From Vibrio sp. CK2-1 (lineage in GTDB: Bacteria; Pseudomonadota; Gammaproteobacteria; Enterobacterales; Vibrionaceae): a stretch of DNA of 64,000 nt. The stretch is taken from assembly GCF_021726515.1 (NCBI RefSeq), contig NZ_JAKKCJ010000004.1, forward strand, positions 310,001-374,000, given 5' to 3'. Within the stretch, counting starts at the first letter, position 1. Each line of letters begins with the position of its first letter. The translations under genes were made by a program, and so were the position numbers. The notes under the pieces were generated by a model. It saw only the letters and a list, made by a program, of their open reading frames with translations, was not told the origin of the DNA and ran no database searches. Shown here piece by piece: positions 54,128 to 63,421 of this stretch.

Positions 54128-55021
54128 TTGAACAACAGTATTACATTGGAAGCTCTACAAGTATTGGATGCTATTGCAAGGAGAGGAAGTTTCGCTGCAG
54201 CTGCCAACGAGTTGAATCGTGCGCCATCATCTTTGAGCTATCAGGTACAAAAACTAGAACAAGATCTCGACCTTGTGATTTTTGATCGCTCAGGCCATAA
54301 AGCAGTCTTTACCGATGCTGGGCAGTTACTGTTGGAAAGAGGGCGTTCAATTCTATCTGCCGCGCATGAATTAGTTGAAGATGCCAACATACTGGCGCAC
54401 GGATGGGAATTAGAAATCTCCATTGCTTATGACTTATTACCCGTTGAATTTTTCTTTCCATTAGTGAAAGAGTTAGAAAATCATTCAAAAACTCGGGTTA
54501 AAGTACAAGAAGAAATTCTCGCGGGTTGCTGGGAAGCTTTAGCCTATGGTCGTGCCGATTTGCTAGTTTGTGCAAAGATGGAACATACACCGATTGACAT
54601 TAAAATAGAGCCTTTAGGAACGATTAACATGTTATGGGTGGCAGAACCTAACCATATCGTGCATAAAAGAACATCAGTCTTTGATCAAAACACTCGTAAT
54701 AAATATCGCGCTATTGCAGTTGCCGATTCTGCTCGTAATTCACCAGTGTTAAGTAGAAATTTAGCGGATGATCAACCTAGACTCACCGTGAGTAACTTTC
54801 CAGCCAAGGTAGAAGCATTATGTGCTGGCATAGGAATTGGAACGTTACCTATTCATATAGCCGCACCTTTAATCGAACAAGGTAAGCTAAAAATTATTGA
54901 GGGGAGCGAGACTCAAGCAGTAGAAATGGTCATTGCATGGCGACGCAACAAAATGGGCAAAGCGAAGTCGTGGTGTATTCAATACCTTAAAAAACACTGG
55001 AAAGCCGCCAGCCTTAACTAA
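54128..55021 (+). CDS. LysR-family regulator, candidate HupR-type activator
   Basis: LysR regulator of 297 residues. The N-terminal helix-turn-helix is standard (LEALQVLDAIARRGSFAAAANELNRAPSSLSYQVQKLEQDL), followed by the effector domain. The start is TTG at 54128 with AAGGA eight bases before; the nearby ATG at 54123 is out of frame and hits a stop at once. Its divergence from a heme receptor mirrors V. vulnificus hupR-hupA, where HupR activates the receptor gene; the role here is inferred from that. Confidence 0.88.
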   Translation: MNNSITLEALQVLDAIARRGSFAAAANELNRAPSSLSYQVQKLEQDLDLVIFDRSGHKAVFTDAGQLLLERGRSILSAAHELVEDANILAHGWELEISIAYDLLPVEFFFPLVKELENHSKTRVKVQEEILAGCWEALAYGRADLLVCAKMEHTPIDIKIEPLGTINMLWVAEPNHIVHKRTSVFDQNTRNKYRAIAVADSARNSPVLSRNLADDQPRLTVSNFPAKVEALCAGIGIGTLPIHIAAPLIEQGKLKIIEGSETQAVEMVIAWRRNKMGKAKSWCIQYLKKHWKAASLN

Positions 55022-55060
55022 CCTCAACTGCGGATACTAGGCTACCAATCTTTTAAGCTG

Positions 55061-55092
55061 ACAGTGGATATAAAAATACCCACTGTTTTTTT
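55061..55092 (+). terminator. Terminator between the LysR and acetyltransferase genes
   Basis: ACAGTGG / CCACTGT with T-run on the plus strand, overlapping the end of the convergent gene. Confidence 0.72.
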
Positions 55093-57772
55093 AGAGAATT
55101 AAAAGCATATCAACAATGTTATCTTCAAAATGGATTTCTGTTTTGAAGTTCAATTTTTTGGCTAACTGAACCATACCTTTATTGGATGGCATTGTTATTC
55201 CGGTTAAGCGAACAGTACCTTTGGTTTGACTATAAGCAATGAGTTTTTCCATCAGTAACCTTCCAAGACCAATGCCTTTTAGGTCAGAACGAATCAAAAT
55301 CGAGAACTCTGCATCATAGTTGTGAGAATCCGCGATCACTCTAGCAACGCCTAGTAAGATCTCTTGGTTTTGCTCATTAGTTTGTGTGGCAACAAAGGCC
55401 ATTTCTCGGTCGTAATCAATTTGCGTTAAATTCGCCAAAGCTTCGTGATTAAATTCGCCAACATCTGAGAAGAAACGTTTATACAAATCCTCACGAGAAA
55501 CTTGGGTGATAAACGAAGCCATCTTTTCTTCGTCTTCTGGTAATACAGGACGCACTAAACAACGCTGGCCGTTTTTTAGCTGTGTCACTTCTTCATGTTC
55601 GACAGGATAAGGCTTAATGGCTAAACGTTGCCTTTTATTGCCATTGGCAGCTTGTAACTCTAAGCGGGCATCAATAACGGTAAATTCATTTCCAGCAGCT
55701 AATAATGGATGCAAATCTAAACTGAGAATTTCAGGATTATCGATGACCATTTGCGATAAACGAACTAATAGTTCACATAAAGCGATAGTATCGACTGGAT
55801 TTGGCAGTTGCTCTAATCGCAATTTGCCAACCCGCATGGCTCGTATCACTAGGTAACGCGCTAGCGCCATATTTAAAGGCAGTAGGGCAACCGAAGCATC
55901 TTCTGTCACATCCCACTCAGTACCGCCTTGACCAAGCATGATCACCGGACCAAAAATAGGATCGGTTTCGATGCGAATTCTTAACTCTTGCGAACCAGCT
56001 CGGCTCGCCATGCATTGCACCGAAACACCATGAATTAAGGCGGAAGGATAGAGTAGTGATGTTCTATCCATAATGGCTTGAGTGGCACTGGCAACTTCAT
56101 TGGCATTGCGTAAATTCAACATCACGCCTTGCACTTCCGACTTATGCACAATATCAGGGGAACGTAATTTCACCGCCACCGGATAACCAATTTTTTCACT
56201 GATATGCACCGCTTCACTGGCATCTGAGGCCAACCACGTCGGAAGCACCGAAATGTTATAACTTTTTAATAAGCCATCAATTTGGTGAGAATCAAACAAA
56301 CTCATCGATTCTTCAAGGTGGGACTGAATCCAACTTTGCGCTTGTAATAATTGCTCAGGATTGCGTGATTCAACAGAAGAAGGGGTTTCCATTAATTGCT
56401 TTTGATTGCGTCGGTATTCGACCAAGTGCATATAAGCACCGACCGCACCTTCTGGGGTTCGATAGGTAGGAATTCCCGCTTGAGTAAACAATGAACGGGC
56501 TTCTTTTGCCGTACTTTCACCAGACCAATTGGTCAAGATATTAAAACGTCGACTCTTTTTATGCTGCTTTATCGTTTCAATCAGGGCTTGAGCGGTTTGT
56601 GTTGGATGAGAAATAGCAGAAGGGCTGTGCATGACTAATATGGCATCAATCGCATCACTATCGAGCAGAATATCCATTGCCTTTGCATAGCGCTGACTAT
56701 CCGCATCTCCAACAAGATCAATTGGGTTACTGTGCGACCAGCTTGGCGGTAGGATTTGATTTAGTTGTTCAATGGTTTCTTCTGTTAATGTCGCGAGCTT
56801 ACCACCACGATGAATCAATTCATCAACCGCCATAATACCGGGGCCGCCACCATTGGTCATAATCGCTAAACGTTCACCACGTAGTGGCACCGAATGAGTC
56901 AAGGTTTCTAAAGCGGCAAACAGTTCATGGGTATTGTTTACTCGTAGCATGCCAGAGCGCTTAATCGCAGAGTCATAAATAATATCGATGCTTTGCTGGC
57001 CACGCGTATGCAGTGAAGCGGCTTGCTGACCTTCAACACTACGTCCTGATTTTAAAACCAAGATCCGGCGATTACGTGACGCACTACGAGCTGCCGACAT
57101 AAAGGCTCTGGCATCTTTAATTGAGTCAACATAAAGCAAAATAGCGGAGGTTTTGCTATCAACAGATAAGCTATCTAACAGCTCAGGAAAATCAATATCA
57201 ACGGCATTGCCAAGCGATACAAAAGCGGAGAAACCAATTTGTTTATCGGTCGCCCAATCAAGAATGGTGGTACACACTGCCGCTGATTGAGAAATAAAGG
57301 CAATGTTACCTTGTGACGCTGTCACTGGAGAAAGAGAAGCATTTAACTTAGCCCAGGGGAGTATTAATCCCAAACTGTTAGAGCCTAGCACCCGCATACC
57401 CGATTGACGTGCGATGGTTAAACACTCTTCATCTATACTTTGCTCTGAGTCTTGCTCAGATTGATACATATCCGATGAAACCACGATCACCGCACCAGCA
57501 CCTTTGGCGGCTAACTCAGTAAAAATGGCTTTATTGTATTTCGCTTTGGTACAAATGATGGCGAGATCGGGAATCAGTGGTAGTTGATCAATACTAGAAT
57601 AGGCAAGGACACCACTCACGGATTGATACTTTGGCGTCACGGGCATGATTGCGCCTTGAAAGCCACCACTGAGCAAATTTTGCATAACGATAGAACCGGC
57701 GCGAAAAGGGCGCTGTGAAGCACCAATCACCGCAACAGACTTTGGCTTTAACAGTTTATCTAACGTTAGCAT
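55091..57772 (-). CDS. Protein lysine acetyltransferase Pat/PatZ (ADP-forming acyl-CoA synthetase plus GNAT)
   Basis: Large 893-residue enzyme. The N-terminal 450 residues are the CoA-binding and CoA-ligase domains (VAVIGASQRPFRAGS, FISQSAAVCTTILDW), followed by an ATP-grasp-like part (YPVAVKLRSPDIVHKSEVQGV) and a C-terminal GNAT domain (ILIRSDLKGIGLGRLLMEKLI). This is the layout of Salmonella Pat and E. coli PatZ/YfiQ, which acetylate acetyl-CoA synthetase and other proteins; the ligase half is thought to be inactive. Transcribed alone. Confidence 0.93.
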   Translation of the reverse strand: MLTLDKLLKPKSVAVIGASQRPFRAGSIVMQNLLSGGFQGAIMPVTPKYQSVSGVLAYSSIDQLPLIPDLAIICTKAKYNKAIFTELAAKGAGAVIVVSSDMYQSEQDSEQSIDEECLTIARQSGMRVLGSNSLGLILPWAKLNASLSPVTASQGNIAFISQSAAVCTTILDWATDKQIGFSAFVSLGNAVDIDFPELLDSLSVDSKTSAILLYVDSIKDARAFMSAARSASRNRRILVLKSGRSVEGQQAASLHTRGQQSIDIIYDSAIKRSGMLRVNNTHELFAALETLTHSVPLRGERLAIMTNGGGPGIMAVDELIHRGGKLATLTEETIEQLNQILPPSWSHSNPIDLVGDADSQRYAKAMDILLDSDAIDAILVMHSPSAISHPTQTAQALIETIKQHKKSRRFNILTNWSGESTAKEARSLFTQAGIPTYRTPEGAVGAYMHLVEYRRNQKQLMETPSSVESRNPEQLLQAQSWIQSHLEESMSLFDSHQIDGLLKSYNISVLPTWLASDASEAVHISEKIGYPVAVKLRSPDIVHKSEVQGVMLNLRNANEVASATQAIMDRTSLLYPSALIHGVSVQCMASRAGSQELRIRIETDPIFGPVIMLGQGGTEWDVTEDASVALLPLNMALARYLVIRAMRVGKLRLEQLPNPVDTIALCELLVRLSQMVIDNPEILSLDLHPLLAAGNEFTVIDARLELQAANGNKRQRLAIKPYPVEHEEVTQLKNGQRCLVRPVLPEDEEKMASFITQVSREDLYKRFFSDVGEFNHEALANLTQIDYDREMAFVATQTNEQNQEILLGVARVIADSHNYDAEFSILIRSDLKGIGLGRLLMEKLIAYSQTKGTVRLTGITMPSNKGMVQLAKKLNFKTEIHFEDNIVDMLLIL

Positions 57773-58000
57773 TTTCCCACCTAAACCCTTTGAAAAAACA
57801 TAGTCATATCATAATCAATATTACTATCGAAACGCTTTCCCAAACCTATCAATGTGATCTATCGCTATAATTAACTATCATTTTGTCTTTGCAGTCTAAG
57901 AAATTTACAAACATATCACTTTCTAGCCCTTAATCACCTTGATATTCAGGCATGGCAGAGGCATGATGTTGACAGTTTTTTATAACACTTTGGTCTTACT

Positions 58001-58630
58001 ATGAAAAAAATAGCTATTATCTCTCTATCCGTTCTATTTTTAGCAGCTTGTTCATCGGCAAATTACGATGACGAAGTGTCTACAGAAACGTATCAAGAAA
58101 CTTATAAAACCGATGAAGTGCCTCAGCCAATCACAGAATCTGAAGCACCTTTAGAGCAAGATTTAACGGCAGACTCAGCCCAAACGGCAGAACCAAGCAT
58201 GATTGAGCCAGCAGCGCCTGAAGCACAAACAGAATCTGGCAAAAAAGTCGTTAAGTTAAGCCCTCCGGCGGAAGAAGAAACCAAAGCAGAATCTTCTGAA
58301 TCAACCGTTAAAGTATTTTACCCAGAACAAAATGACGTTGCTCAACCAGCAGCGGGTAACTACCTTGTTCAAGTAGCGGCACTGCAAAGTGAGAAATTCT
58401 TAACCAATACCGCAAAAGGCTTGCCAGAAAATCAACCTAAGTGGGAAAACGTAAAAACGGTTAATGGTAAACAATGGCACAGCTTATTATTTGGTAACTT
58501 TAAAACGGCAGAAGAAGCGAAAGATGCCATTATGCGTCTACCTGCAAGCTACCAAAACATGGGACCATTTGTGAAAAGCGTAAAATCGATTACCAATTCA
58601 CAGTACCCAACGCTGAAAAAACTACCATAA
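58001..58630 (+). CDS. SPOR-domain lipoprotein
   Basis: Exported 209-residue lipoprotein, lipobox LAAC (C17). A long acidic low-complexity stretch (about 22-105, rich in Glu, Pro, Ala, Thr) is followed by a C-terminal SPOR domain: NYLVQVAALQSEKFLTN, WENVKTVNGKQWHSLLFGNF and AEEAKDAIMRLP. SPOR domains bind denuded peptidoglycan at the septum, so a cell-envelope or division role is likely. Confidence 0.85.
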   Translation: MKKIAIISLSVLFLAACSSANYDDEVSTETYQETYKTDEVPQPITESEAPLEQDLTADSAQTAEPSMIEPAAPEAQTESGKKVVKLSPPAEEETKAESSESTVKVFYPEQNDVAQPAAGNYLVQVAALQSEKFLTNTAKGLPENQPKWENVKTVNGKQWHSLLFGNFKTAEEAKDAIMRLPASYQNMGPFVKSVKSITNSQYPTLKKLP

Positions 58631-58666
58631 GAGATTCAAACTCTGGAACAAGAATAAAAAACAAAC

Positions 58667-58693
58667 AAAGGGGTGCTGATGCGCTCCTTTTTT
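58667..58693 (+). terminator. Terminator after the SPOR lipoprotein
   Basis: AAAGGGGTGC / GCGCTCCTTT with TGAT loop, one G-T pair and one mismatch, then TTTTAT. Confidence 0.65.
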
Positions 58694-58792
58694 ATGATGA
58701 TTTAGGACTTTAACGCGATTTTGTACTGCTCTTCGAACGATAAAGCATTATGATTGGTGTATAGCGTTAACATAAACAGCGTCGAAATTAAG

Positions 58793-59785
58793 ATGAAAAA
58801 TATTTTACTTTTATGTGGTGGTGGTTCTTCTGAGCATGAAGTGTCACTGGTTTCAGCCCAATACCTTGAGCAACAACTTAGTCTTACTCCAGATTTCAAC
58901 GTCATTAAAGTTGAAATAAAAACAGACGCTTGGTTTGTTTCTTCTGGAGAAAAAGTAGAGCTAGATATTGCTCATTCCTGCCTAAAAGGTGAAGGTTTCC
59001 CTTCACATGCGATTGATTTTGTTGTGCCTTGTATCCATGGTTTCCCCGGCGAAACTGGCGATATTCAATCCTTGCTTGAAATGGCCAACATTCCATATTT
59101 AGGCTGTGGCCCAGAAGCGAGCTCTAATAGCTTTAACAAGATCACTTCAAAATTATGGTATGACGCTTTAGGTATTCCCAATACTCCATACCGTTTTTTA
59201 ACTGAAAACAATGACCAATCGATTGAAATTGCTGAACAAGCCTTTGATTTATGGGGAAAGGTTTTCGTTAAAGCGGCAAGACAAGGCTCATCAGTAGGTT
59301 GCTACAGCGTGACTGAAAAAGCCAAGTTAGCGCAAGCAGTTCGCGAAGCATTTACTTATTCAGATCAAGTGCTTATCGAAAAATCGGTAAAACCAAGAGA
59401 ATTAGAAGTTGCAGCCTATCAACTTGATGGCGAACTGGTGATCACTAAGCCTGGTGAAGTCATTGCGCCCGACGGTGTGTTTTATACTTACGATGAAAAA
59501 TACAGTGCTGATAGCCACTCATCGACAGTATTAGAAGCTCAAGGGCTTAGCGACGCTGAACAACAGGCAATTCAAGACTATTCACGTAAAGTGTTTACGC
59601 ATATGAATTTGAAGAACCTGTCACGTATTGATTTCTTTTTAACCGAAGAAGGCGACATTTACTTAAATGAAGTAAATACTTTCCCGGGTATGACGCCAAT
59701 CTCGATGTTCCCTAAACTAATGGAGCATAACGGCCATAAGTTCAGTGATTTCTTAGAAAGCTCGATTAAAAGCAGCTTGAAATAA
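58793..59785 (+). CDS. ddl: D-alanine--D-alanine ligase
   Basis: ATP-grasp enzyme making the D-Ala-D-Ala end of the peptidoglycan stem. The 330-residue protein starts MKNILLLCGGGSSEHEVSLVSA and shows PCIHGFPGETGDIQ, VKAARQGSSVGC and FLNEVNTFPGMTPISMFP-type metal and ATP sites (here YLNEVNTFPGMTP). The ATG at 58793 is preferred to a longer reading from 58754. It lies outside a division cluster, so it may be the DdlA-type copy. Confidence 0.93.
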   Translation: MKNILLLCGGGSSEHEVSLVSAQYLEQQLSLTPDFNVIKVEIKTDAWFVSSGEKVELDIAHSCLKGEGFPSHAIDFVVPCIHGFPGETGDIQSLLEMANIPYLGCGPEASSNSFNKITSKLWYDALGIPNTPYRFLTENNDQSIEIAEQAFDLWGKVFVKAARQGSSVGCYSVTEKAKLAQAVREAFTYSDQVLIEKSVKPRELEVAAYQLDGELVITKPGEVIAPDGVFYTYDEKYSADSHSSTVLEAQGLSDAEQQAIQDYSRKVFTHMNLKNLSRIDFFLTEEGDIYLNEVNTFPGMTPISMFPKLMEHNGHKFSDFLESSIKSSLK

Positions 59786-59814
59786 GCCTGATCACGTAAA
59801 GCTCGACAACAGAT

Positions 59815-59840
59815 AAAAGCTGGTTAATCCCAGCTTTTTA
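59815..59840. terminator. Hairpin terminator at the ddl/recombinase boundary
   Basis: AAAAGCTGG / CCAGCTTTT with T-run TTTTTATTTTTTT on the plus strand. It overlaps the last codons of the convergent recombinase. Confidence 0.78.
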
Positions 59841-60792
59841 TTTTTTTAAACAAAAGTTGCTCTGATTCTGATAGGGCATGCTTTCCAACATATTGAGCAG
59901 GCATAACGGCACTCGTCCAACGCCCCAATTGCTGAATTTGTCGTAAATTATAACCTTTCTTATATAAATCCTGACTGCCTCCAACTCGGCTTGATTGCCC
60001 AGAAAACGCTAGATGCTGAGGTAGGTTAAGAAGATCACTCGCTCGGCGAAACACCCTATAAATCGACGAATCATTTAACGATTCGCTCCCTAGGTTGCCA
60101 TGTTTATCGATTCGACAAAATAAAACACCTTGGTATTCATCGCCCAGCACAGTTAACCACTTTTGCAGTAATTGAGTGGTTCTTGGGGTCAGTTGATAAG
60201 TATTCTCCCCAATCATCAGTTGAGCGCATTCACTATTGGATAAATCTAACTGATCTAATGTTAAGTCTCGCAATTGCCCACGCTTTAAAAAACATTCAAA
60301 CATTAGGCTATATATCAACAAATCACGCAGATCTTTTATTGAATCGCTTTCAGCTAAGCATTTAAATAGCTCGTTAAGATGCTTTTCAGTAAAAGGAGTA
60401 GCCTGAGCTGCATCACCTTTTTTCATATTGCGTAATGCTGATAAGGTGAAGTGGATTTGTCTATGATTAGTTGGTTCAGGGAGTGAATGCAGGCGATGTA
60501 CTAAGCCGATAGTTAAACTATAACGACGTATAGAAGCATATTTTCTTTGCCTACTTTCATGCTCTAAAAATAAGCGAATAGCCGTAACGGAAGCGGGCAA
60601 CGGACTGACATGACGAGAGTAGCAAAACTCAACAAAACGATTCCAATCATTGACCATCGAAAGTAACGAATTATGCGAATATAGACCGTGAGTTAACTCG
60701 ACAAAATCCTGATAACCAATCGGTTTCGAAAACAATTGGATGCTTTCTTTTAATTGGGAAGGATCAGACATCAATGGAATGTTCTTTCTCAT
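59824..60792 (-). CDS. Tyrosine recombinase/integrase family protein
   Basis: A 322-residue site-specific recombinase relative. The N-terminal SAM-like DNA-binding domain covers about 1-125. Catalytic positions, counted from a GTG three bases upstream: R172 (FLKRGQLRDL), then Q267 and R270 in SGQSSRVGGSQDL, W293 in LGRW, Y302 in AQYVG. The box-II histidine of HxxR is replaced by glutamine. No att repeats, excisionase or phage genes flank it; neighbours are ddl and yciH. It may be a domesticated chromosomal recombinase. Confidence 0.85.
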   Translation of the reverse strand: MRKNIPLMSDPSQLKESIQLFSKPIGYQDFVELTHGLYSHNSLLSMVNDWNRFVEFCYSRHVSPLPASVTAIRLFLEHESRQRKYASIRRYSLTIGLVHRLHSLPEPTNHRQIHFTLSALRNMKKGDAAQATPFTEKHLNELFKCLAESDSIKDLRDLLIYSLMFECFLKRGQLRDLTLDQLDLSNSECAQLMIGENTYQLTPRTTQLLQKWLTVLGDEYQGVLFCRIDKHGNLGSESLNDSSIYRVFRRASDLLNLPQHLAFSGQSSRVGGSQDLYKKGYNLRQIQQLGRWTSAVMPAQYVGKHALSESEQLLFKKIKSWD

Positions 60793-60898
60793 CACTTAAA
60801 CCTAAGTTAGAAGGGAAATTGCCCAGCAAATGCTTGAACAACAATAAAATACATTTACTATTATAGAAAAACAAATAAACCGTAATAAAAGAGGCCTT

Positions 60899-61210
60899 AT
60901 GTCACTCGTATATTCAACCGAAGTCGGTCGTATTAAACCTGAAGAAGAAGTTAAACAACGACCAAAAGGCGACGGTATTGTTCGCATTCAAAGAGAAACC
61001 AAAGGCCGTAAAGGCAAGGGCGTTTGTGTAGTGACTGGCCTTGATATGAATGATACCGAATTAAAATTAATGGCTGCCGAGCTAAAAAAAGTCTGTGGCT
61101 GCGGTGGTAGTGTGAAAGATGGCACCATTGAAATTCAAGGTGACAATCGAGATAAAATCAAAGCTCATCTAGAGAAAAAAGGGCATACGGTTAAACTTGC
61201 GGGCGGTTAA
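60899..61210 (+). CDS. yciH: YciH, SUI1/eIF1-like translation factor
   Basis: Bacterial eIF1 homologue of 103 residues. VRIQRETKGRKGKGVCVVTGLD and KKVCGCGGSVKDGTIEIQGDNR form the SUI1 domain; the first 35 residues are a polar extension as in E. coli YciH. It may inhibit initiation on aberrant starts under stress. AGAGG precedes the ATG. Divergent from the recombinase. Confidence 0.94.
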   Translation: MSLVYSTEVGRIKPEEEVKQRPKGDGIVRIQRETKGRKGKGVCVVTGLDMNDTELKLMAAELKKVCGCGGSVKDGTIEIQGDNRDKIKAHLEKKGHTVKLAGG

Positions 61211-61245
61211 TCGCTCATTTTCTTTCTCACCAAGAAGCCCATTTT

Positions 61246-62664
61246 ATGAATCGTCACAATATGTTTGAAGGCTCTATCAATAGAGCCTTACTTTCCTTAG
61301 CTGTTCCTATTGTTCTTGCCCAAATACTTCAATCTGCTTATCAACTCACCGATGCTTTTTGGGTTGGCCGTTTAGGCGCGGCGCAAGTTGCTGCGGTATC
61401 AATAAGTAACCCTGTCACTTTCCTAGTAATTGCACTCGGTGCAGGGCTAGCAATGGCTGGCGCGACGTTATCTGCTCAATATATGGGGGCAGGTAATAAG
61501 AAGATGGTCAACCATGTGGCCGCTCAAACCATGCTGATGGTGGTCGTCACCGCCATTGTTTTAGGGCTCACCGGTTATGCTCTATCATCACATTTTTTAA
61601 CGCTGCTTGGTGTAGAAGAGGCGGTGTATCACGATGCACTAGACTACATGCATGTATCGTTTATTGGTGTGATATTTGTCTTCACCTATGCCATGTTTCA
61701 ATCAATCATGCGTGGTATCGGGCAGGTAAAAATCCCACTGATTATTGTGTTTGGTACGGTAATTCTAAACTTCGGGTTGGATCCTCTTTTCATTTTTGGC
61801 TTAGGCAGCTTTGAAGGGCTCGGAGTAAAAGGCGCAGCATTAGCCACCTTAGTCACTCAAGCTATCGCCGCAATAATTGGCTTAGGTATTTTCTTTCGTG
61901 GCAAACATGGCATTCACTTAACCCTAACCAGTTTCAAGCCCGATTTTTCATACATAAAAAGGGCGTTCTTCTTAGGTGCACCAGGCTCGGTTGAACTTTC
62001 AGCAAGAGCACTCGGGTTAATGATCATGTCTTTCTTAGTAGCAAGCTTTGGCACTGTCACCATTGCCTCTTACGGAGTAGGCTCGACCATTCTGCAAATT
62101 GTCACCATCCCGGCTATGGGATTATCGATGGCGGTCTCTACGCTGGTTGGTCAAAACATTGGTGCTAAGAATATTGAAAGAGCATCACAAATCACAATCT
62201 TAGGTACGATTTGGGGCTGGGTAGCGTTAACTGTACTCGGTATTTTTGCCTACATTTTTGCTCCGCAATGTGTCGCTTTCTTTATTCCAGATGATCCACA
62301 AGTGATAGAGCATGGCGCTCAATTTGTAAGAACCATGTGCTTAACCTGGGGCTTTATTGGTGTGCAATTATGTGTTGTTTCAGCATTTAGGGCATCGGGG
62401 AATATGCTTAATACCATGTTGATTTCTTTGTTTTCTCAATGGGTCATTCAGTTTCCATTGGCTTATATACTGTCAAAACATACTCAGCTTGAAGCATCAG
62501 GAATTTGGTGGTCATTTGCGATCACCAATATCGTTGTCGCGTTATTCTCTATCGCTTGGTTTGCAAGGGGCAGCTGGAAAAACAAAAATCTAACAGAAGA
62601 TGACAAACAAATTGCTAAAATTACTGACGAAGCCTATATAGAAATCGATGAACATCGTACATAA
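61246..62664 (+). CDS. MATE family efflux transporter
   Basis: Polytopic transporter of 472 residues with twelve helices in two related halves. The start SINRALLSLAVPIVLAQILQSAYQLTDAFWVGRLG and the mid-protein LGAPGSVELSARALGL with GVGSTILQIVTIPAMGLSMAVSTLVGQNIGA are typical MATE features. Exports cationic drugs or metabolites with Na+ or H+; substrate unknown. Starts 36 bases after yciH, possibly co-transcribed. Confidence 0.92.
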   Translation: MNRHNMFEGSINRALLSLAVPIVLAQILQSAYQLTDAFWVGRLGAAQVAAVSISNPVTFLVIALGAGLAMAGATLSAQYMGAGNKKMVNHVAAQTMLMVVVTAIVLGLTGYALSSHFLTLLGVEEAVYHDALDYMHVSFIGVIFVFTYAMFQSIMRGIGQVKIPLIIVFGTVILNFGLDPLFIFGLGSFEGLGVKGAALATLVTQAIAAIIGLGIFFRGKHGIHLTLTSFKPDFSYIKRAFFLGAPGSVELSARALGLMIMSFLVASFGTVTIASYGVGSTILQIVTIPAMGLSMAVSTLVGQNIGAKNIERASQITILGTIWGWVALTVLGIFAYIFAPQCVAFFIPDDPQVIEHGAQFVRTMCLTWGFIGVQLCVVSAFRASGNMLNTMLISLFSQWVIQFPLAYILSKHTQLEASGIWWSFAITNIVVALFSIAWFARGSWKNKNLTEDDKQIAKITDEAYIEIDEHRT

Positions 62665-62677
62665 TGTTGGTATTCAA

Positions 62678-62691
62678 TATACCCAAGTAAC
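62678..62691 (+). repeat. Half copy of the TATACCCAAGTGAC repeat
   Basis: TATACCCAAGTAAC (one mismatch) between the MATE gene and the next lipoprotein gene. Confidence 0.55.
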
Positions 62692-62712
62692 TAGAAAATT
62701 TAAGGTTTTACT

Positions 62713-63123
62713 ATGTATAAGAAATTACTTGCTGTATCTGCAGCCGCTATCGTTTTATCGGCATGTAGCTCATCAGAGCCAGAACAAGAGGTCAATCCAG
62801 AATTGAAAGTTCAATGTGAAACGGCTCAACGTCTCGTTGGCGGCTGGCAAAAAGCGGAGATAACACCAGAAGCGAAGCAGTCTGCATTATTGGCTATCGC
62901 AAGCATGGAAGGCAGCCACACTCTCAAAGAAGTACTTTCTGTTGAGCAACAAGTCGTGGCGGGTATGAACTACAAAGTCGCATTTACCGTAGATGATGGT
63001 ACCGCTTATGTGGCTAAAGTATTCCGCAACTTACAAGGTGAATACAAAATGGTAAGCCTACAACCAAAGCAACTGGTTGATGAATGCATTGAGCAGCAAA
63101 CTCAAAACACTCAAGAGAAGTAA
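62713..63123 (+). CDS. Cystatin-like lipoprotein
   Basis: Small exported lipoprotein of 136 residues, lipobox LSAC (C18). After a short acidic linker the sequence reads RLVGGWQKAEITPEAKQSAL, then LKEVLSVEQQVVAGMNYKVA. The N-terminal Gly-Gly, the following helix and the Q80-V-V-A-G84 loop are in the same order as in eukaryotic cystatins, inhibitors of papain-like proteases; a second hairpin Pro-Trp is not seen. Two cysteines (C35 and one near 126) could pair. Likely a periplasmic cystatin-fold protein; inhibition is untested. Its own terminator follows. Confidence 0.75.
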   Translation: MYKKLLAVSAAAIVLSACSSSEPEQEVNPELKVQCETAQRLVGGWQKAEITPEAKQSALLAIASMEGSHTLKEVLSVEQQVVAGMNYKVAFTVDDGTAYVAKVFRNLQGEYKMVSLQPKQLVDECIEQQTQNTQEK

Positions 63124-63168
63124 TTTCGCTCTCAATAACTTCAGTTACCGTTAAATTAATCTTCCCCA

Positions 63169-63197
63169 AAAAACCTAACGCGCGTTAGGTTTTTTTG
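63169..63197 (+). terminator. Terminator after the cystatin-like gene
   Basis: AAAAACCTAAC / GTTAGGTTTTT around GCGC, then TTTGTTT. Confidence 0.88.
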
Positions 63198-63421
63198 TTT
63201 CAGCGCGAAACATCACAAAAAATGAATTTATACGGTCAAATTTTCAAAAATATATGTCCATTCACCTAAGCTCCGGCTTTCCCCGTCTAGCAATCACTTG
63301 TCGACCTGATTTTTTCATCTCCAAATCTTAATATTTCAATTCCGTCACTTATTTGTATTTAAAGTGTCACAGTGTTTCTTCTTAATTCATATCAGATTTG
63401 AGAATTAAGAAGAATGAGATT

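Noticed and set aside
59824..60987. Integrase gene as evidence of a genomic island or prophage
   Set aside because: Neighbours ddl and yciH are core genes, no tRNA or direct repeats flank it, and no phage genes are present.
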